Origin: Candidatus Falkowbacteria bacterium RIFOXYC2_FULL_47_12
Lineage (GTDB): Bacteria > Patescibacteriota > Patescibacteriia > Patescibacteriales > XYC2-FULL-47-12
Reading direction: 5' to 3'
NCBI GenBank assembly: GCA_001778285.1
Contig: MFGL01000015.1
Location: 1 to 8,193 of the forward strand
Length of the DNA stretch: 8,193 nt
Below, piece after piece: positions 5,302 to 8,193 of this stretch (positions are counted from its first letter, which is position 1; each line of letters opens with the position of its first letter). Position numbers and translations under genes: made by a program. The notes beneath the pieces were generated by a model. The model was not told where the DNA came from, did not search any database, and was given only the letters and a program-made list of their open reading frames with translations.

Positions 5302-5378
5302 CAAAAAAAAACAACAGAACAAAAAAACAAGAAAACAAATTTGGCTTACAATTGTTTTCTTGTTTTTTTGTTCTGTTG
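5302..5378 (-). terminator. 27-bp perfect hairpin ending the vanW operon
   Basis: 5312-5338 and 5352-5378 are exact reverse complements over 27 bases around a 13-nt loop. The stem is made almost only of A/C on one strand and T/G on the other (caacagaac..acaa). On the minus strand it follows the vanW stop by 8 bases and is followed by nine T's (5303-5311), so it fits a terminator for that operon. An unusually long, AT-rich perfect stem of this kind could also protect the mRNA 3' end or derive from an inverted duplication. Confidence 0.75.
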
Positions 5379-5385
5379 ATTGAGT

Positions 5386-7350
5386 TTAAAAAGAGGCTGG
5401 CACTAGCGTTTCAGGCGTTGATGTCGCTGATTGTTCCACGCCGACGAGGCAGACTTCCTGCCAGGGGCGATAGTGGCTTTTGAAACGCTCCTCTTTTTTA
5501 CTGTCGTCAGAATACGTGACGGCGTAATCAAAGTACGCATCCGCGCCGTTGTGCGCGTGCTCGGTGCATTTTTTTTCACCGGGAGCGAGTTTGTCTGTCT
5601 CCACCAGCTTCGTCGGCGGCGGCGCGGTTAGGTTGTAGATAACCGGTTTGGTTTGTTCCACGCCGCGTCCGTCACGAGTACCCCAGAAATCAAAATATAA
5701 ATCATTGCCAACAATACGGCTCTGGATGAGGATGTAGTTGCTGGTGTCGTTAATGAATTTGAAATCCGGCGCCGGATCATAGATAGTTGCGTCCGTTCCG
5801 GCCGGCTCGTAGTAGGAGACGCGGTACGAATGGTTCTGCCGCGCGGTCACGGGCAGGCCCGAAGCCAGCGTGCCGCGAAACGCGGTGGTGCCGATTTGGC
5901 ACAAGCCGCCGCCGTATTCAGGAACGGTTTCATTGCCTTTGATGACGAGTTCGGGCAGGTAGCCGGCGGCGGCATCAACAGTGCCCAAGGTTTTGAGCAG
6001 AGAAAATTCTTCATTCGGTTTTATGAGCGTCCCGTTGACCGCGGCCGCGCCGACAGCAATATTGTGTCGGCGGTTTGCCGGAGAGCCGGCAAAATTTGAA
6101 TAGCCGGTGCCGATGATTTCGGTAATGCCCAAGGTATTGACGCTGTCGGTGGTAACTTCACTCGGCAGCGTATCAACCACTACCGCGACTGTCGGCGTGG
6201 TCGTCGCCGTTTCATCGGCGCTCTGCAGCAGCTGTTCAAAACGCCGGATAGATTCAGCTACGTTTAATTTTTGTCCGGCGGCGCTGGAGACGAATTCACT
6301 GACCTTGCCGCTGTGAACGACAAATTTTGCGTCCGTGGGCGCAATGTCGGTAAAAGGCGCAATCGTTTCAGCGAGGTAACGCGCGGTTTCTTCGTCTTTG
6401 AGCGCAACGGCAAAAGCGCCGGCGCTGCGCGCGTCTGGTTTAGCGGTGAGCAGCGGCGCCAGCATTATTTTGTCTAAGAGAAATTTTTTGTCAGCATTGA
6501 TGCTGCTGCGCGGAGGGATAACGAGTTGAAACGGCGCGCGTGCCAAAACCGCGCTCGCCTGCGTTAGAAGCGGCTGAATATCGGCGGCGTAGGCGGTCGG
6601 ATAGTCAGTTTTTAAACTAAGGAAAATCGGCCGTTCGTCAAAGAAAATTAAGCGCGATTTCATTGCGGCGATAAGAGCGGGATAGTCAAATTTTTTTCCA
6701 TAGCTTTCAGGCCGCACGCTTACATTGTCGCCGTCAACGGTAATCGTTGCGTTTTTCGCCGGATTTTCAAAAGCGGAAAAATTTTCCTTGAGCAGGCCGG
6801 CGAGTTTATCTTCATCAACGAAAACTTGCAGGGGAAAGTTGGTTGAGCTGAATGCGCTGCGCGCTTGCGCAACCAGCGCCGGCCAGAGATCGGGGTTATG
6901 CTGGGCGAAAAAAAGTTCACGCAGGGACGCCTCCGTATTAAAGGAGAAGATGTCAGAAGCCGCATCCGGCGTATCAGCTATGGTTGTTGCCGTGATGATA
7001 GCGGTTTTATCGCCGTAGGTTATTGCAATACCGCGGTGGCTGAAGGCATCGGTTTGAGCCGCAAGCAGGCTTTGCGCCGCGGCGTAGGTTTTGCCGCCGA
7101 GCGCGCTGTCGGCGAGCCGCGTGCCGGGGAAGAAAGAGTCGGCGTAGAGCTGCTCGTAGCCGGCAATGGCAGACATGAAAATAATTATGCCGAGACAGAC
7201 AAATGTCGCCAGCCACAGCAAGCGATGGCTGTGTTCCAAAAATTTGTTATCAAAAAAACGAAACAATTGCTGCGGTTTAGCGAGAGCATGTTTTGTTTCG
7301 TTGAATTTTTTGTGAAAATTGGTTAATGGTGCGGATAGTTTTTTCCCCAC
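5386..7350 (-). CDS. VanW-family membrane-anchored envelope protein
   Basis: This is a 654-aa protein. A basic cytoplasmic N-terminus precedes one membrane segment at about 44-64 (LLWLATFVCLGIIIFMSAIAG). It is followed by a large outside region containing putative peptidoglycan-binding (YoaR-like, PG_binding_4) repeats over about 75-390. The VanW domain is at about 408-557, with the hallmark GGGLCQIGTTAFRGTLASGL near 477-497, NHSYRVSYYEP, and GTDATIYDP. The C-terminal segment has two cysteines (595 and 634) that may form a disulfide in a G5-like region (LAPGEKKC..RPWQEVC). VanW is named after a vancomycin-resistance accessory gene, but the domain's biochemical activity is unknown; such proteins are common in CPR envelopes. 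The start is GTG at 7348-7350. The only purine-rich site (GAGGAA) is about 18 bases upstream, overlapping the stop of the DUF3006 gene. It lies 14 bases after that gene, so it is probably the last gene of an operon with it. Confidence 0.9.
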   Translation of the reverse strand: MGKKLSAPLTNFHKKFNETKHALAKPQQLFRFFDNKFLEHSHRLLWLATFVCLGIIIFMSAIAGYEQLYADSFFPGTRLADSALGGKTYAAAQSLLAAQTDAFSHRGIAITYGDKTAIITATTIADTPDAASDIFSFNTEASLRELFFAQHNPDLWPALVAQARSAFSSTNFPLQVFVDEDKLAGLLKENFSAFENPAKNATITVDGDNVSVRPESYGKKFDYPALIAAMKSRLIFFDERPIFLSLKTDYPTAYAADIQPLLTQASAVLARAPFQLVIPPRSSINADKKFLLDKIMLAPLLTAKPDARSAGAFAVALKDEETARYLAETIAPFTDIAPTDAKFVVHSGKVSEFVSSAAGQKLNVAESIRRFEQLLQSADETATTTPTVAVVVDTLPSEVTTDSVNTLGITEIIGTGYSNFAGSPANRRHNIAVGAAAVNGTLIKPNEEFSLLKTLGTVDAAAGYLPELVIKGNETVPEYGGGLCQIGTTAFRGTLASGLPVTARQNHSYRVSYYEPAGTDATIYDPAPDFKFINDTSNYILIQSRIVGNDLYFDFWGTRDGRGVEQTKPVIYNLTAPPPTKLVETDKLAPGEKKCTEHAHNGADAYFDYAVTYSDDSKKEERFKSHYRPWQEVCLVGVEQSATSTPETLVPASF

Positions 7351-7364
7351 AGGACAGACGTTAG

Positions 7365-7586
7365 TTATTCCTCGGCGGAATGTAAAATTTCATTGAGTAT
7401 TTCTTTGGCTTGCTGCTTTTTTTCCGCGGTGCGCTCGCCCGCGCGCGTTACGGTGAGCACCACTGCCTCTCCCTCCGCGCAACCCGCGGGCAGGACGGTG
7501 CGCGGCAGAGTGAACCGCTGCGCGCCGGCGGTTAAAACCGCGCGGTCTCCTTCAAAGCGGTCAATGGTGGCGTTCACGACATTCAT
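7365..7586 (-). CDS. DUF3006 family protein, 73 aa
   Basis: The sequence NATIDRFEGDRAVLTAGAQR, then FTLPRTVLPAGCAEGEAVVL, matches the DUF3006 pattern: IDRFEG..AV.., then PR..LP.G..EG at the expected spacing in a small beta-rich domain. The C-terminal 25 residues (AGERTAEKKQQAKEILNEI) form a charged helix. The family's function is not known; members are short cytosolic proteins often found next to surface or transport genes. The ATG lies one base after the Hsp20 stop, which indicates translational coupling. Only a weak GAG purine patch is present as a ribosome site. Its end is 14 bases before the vanW start. Confidence 0.82.
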   Translation of the reverse strand: MNVVNATIDRFEGDRAVLTAGAQRFTLPRTVLPAGCAEGEAVVLTVTRAGERTAEKKQQAKEILNEILHSAEE

Positions 7587-7587
7587 A

Positions 7588-8040
7588 CTACTCGGTTACT
7601 TTGATGGCGATTTGTTTGGCGGCGTTTGCTTTGGGCAAGGTAACGGTCAGAACGCCGTTTTCCAAATTCGCTTCAATGACATCGCTTTTGACCGCAACGG
7701 GCAGGATAATTGAGCGCGAAAATCCTCCCCAATAACACTCCTGGTAGAAGTAGTCGCCAGCGGATACGCTTTCGGTAAACTTGCGCGTGCCGCGAATGGT
7801 GAGCATGTCGTTATTAATGGAAATGTTAATGTCTTCGGGTTTGACGCCGGCAATAGTTGATTTCACGACAATGGCTTTCGGCGTCTGGTAGACGTCAATG
7901 GCGAGCTGGCCTTCTTCATCGTCATCAGTGAGCCACGCTTCCTCCGGCGGGATTGCGGCCGGAGCCGGCTGTTCGCTTTGGTCAGTGACGTTGACGATCA
8001 TTTTTTTGTTTAAACCGGCAAGATTTTTGAAAAAGCTCAT
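7588..8040 (-). CDS. hsp20: Hsp20 / alpha-crystallin small heat shock protein
   Basis: This 150-aa ATP-independent holdase chaperone binds unfolding proteins in the cytoplasm as an oligomer. The alpha-crystallin domain covers about residues 44-137: GQLAIDVYQTPKAIVVKSTI, AGVKPEDINISINNDMLTIRG, and the closing LENGVLTVTLPKA (the A-x-x-x-G-V-L-type motif). The C-terminal IAIKVTE supplies the I-x-I motif that docks into a neighbouring subunit. An acidic linker (WLTDDDEEG) precedes the domain. I chose the ATG at 8040 (MSFFKNLAG); a TTG in frame at 8058 would add six residues but lies within a few bases of the expected transcript start. No clear Shine-Dalgarno is seen. It is the first gene of the operon with DUF3006 and vanW. 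Confidence 0.92.
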   Translation of the reverse strand: MSFFKNLAGLNKKMIVNVTDQSEQPAPAAIPPEEAWLTDDDEEGQLAIDVYQTPKAIVVKSTIAGVKPEDINISINNDMLTIRGTRKFTESVSAGDYFYQECYWGGFSRSIILPVAVKSDVIEANLENGVLTVTLPKANAAKQIAIKVTE

Positions 8041-8069
8041 ATCTTTACAAATATACAAATAACTATTTT

Positions 8070-8098
8070 ATTATATAAGAAAAAATTGTAATGCGCAA
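8070..8098 (-). promoter_or_regulatory. Promoter of the hsp20-DUF3006-vanW operon
   Basis: On the minus strand TTGCGC (8093-8098), a 17-bp spacer and a perfect TATAAT (8070-8075) form a sigma70-type promoter. Transcription should begin near 8063 and leave a leader of about 22 nt before the ATG at 8040. No CIRCE (TTAGCACTC-type) operator is visible, so heat regulation by HrcA at this site is not supported. Confidence 0.6.
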
Positions 8099-8144
8099 AC
8101 CTATTCAGTTTGCTGGACGAATGACAGAAATTTTTAGGCGAAAG

Positions 8145-8186
8145 AAAAAAGCCCCAGGGATATTATCCACTGGGGTTGTAGTTTTT
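8145..8186 (-). terminator. Terminator of a minus-strand gene beyond the right edge
   Basis: ccccag (8152-8157) pairs with ctgggg (8170-8175), extended by ggat/atcc inside. On the minus strand the hairpin is followed at once by cTTTTTTc (8145-8150), a good rho-independent terminator. The other side (ttgtagtttttt) is less compact, so it may also work weakly on the plus strand. It separates the hsp20 operon from whatever lies to the right. Confidence 0.7.
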
Positions 8187-8193
8187 TGGTAAA

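Noticed and set aside
5830..7326. Several plus-strand open frames of 66-153 codons opposite the VanW gene
   Set aside because: They are antisense shadows of a GC-richer real gene; the translations lack domain character and start signals, whereas the minus-strand frame has clear VanW motifs.

Overview
The window looks like part of a chromosome from a Candidate Phyla Radiation (Patescibacteria, probably Parcubacteria-like) bacterium. This is an inference. It rests on small palindromic repeats of the kind common in those genomes (with 'gcgaaggcggg'-type cores, some inside reading frames), on a large VanW-family surface protein with a DUF3006 and an Hsp20 gene, and on short, AT-rich intergenic DNA full of hairpins. 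Stop codons TAA, TAG and TGA are all used as stops, so the UGA-glycine code of Gracilibacteria/SR1 is not in use.

Layout. Bases 1 to about 376 are the 3' end of a 23S rRNA (+), followed by a complete 5S rRNA (475-592) enclosed by a 22-bp processing stem. Just downstream is a partial 5S copy (614-718) split by a 43-bp palindrome. A gene-free stretch with more repeats leads to an unrecognised 239-aa gene (1128-1847) whose stop codon lies inside an imperfect palindrome resembling an integron attC site. Next come a REP-like repeat and a truncated second copy of the endonuclease Q gene start (1998-2047), a Bro-N/antirepressor-like gene (2098-2943) and the full endonuclease Q-type repair gene (2956-4305). 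That gene carries palindromic repeats in frame.

From 4306 to 5385 there is no large gene but much structure: a nested REPIN/MITE-like inverted repeat (4374-4507), a strong bidirectional terminator (4571-4626), a 27-aa extremely basic protein gene on the minus strand with a near-perfect Shine-Dalgarno, and a probable orphan structured RNA on the plus strand (about 5108-5255) behind a TTGACA-17-TAGACT promoter. A 27-bp perfect hairpin terminates the minus-strand operon. The right part is that operon, transcribed leftward as hsp20, DUF3006, vanW, with a promoter at 8070-8098. A terminator for a gene beyond the right edge closes the window.

How the parts relate. The Bro-N gene, the attC-like cassette, the truncated gene copy and the REP-like elements between 1100 and 2950 suggest an accessory insertion hotspot between the rRNA operon and the repair gene. 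The right-hand operon joins a cytosolic chaperone to a membrane-anchored cell-envelope protein. The best candidates for undescribed biology are the orphan RNA, the 27-aa basic protein, and the palindromic repeats that appear able to insert into both rRNA copies and coding sequence.
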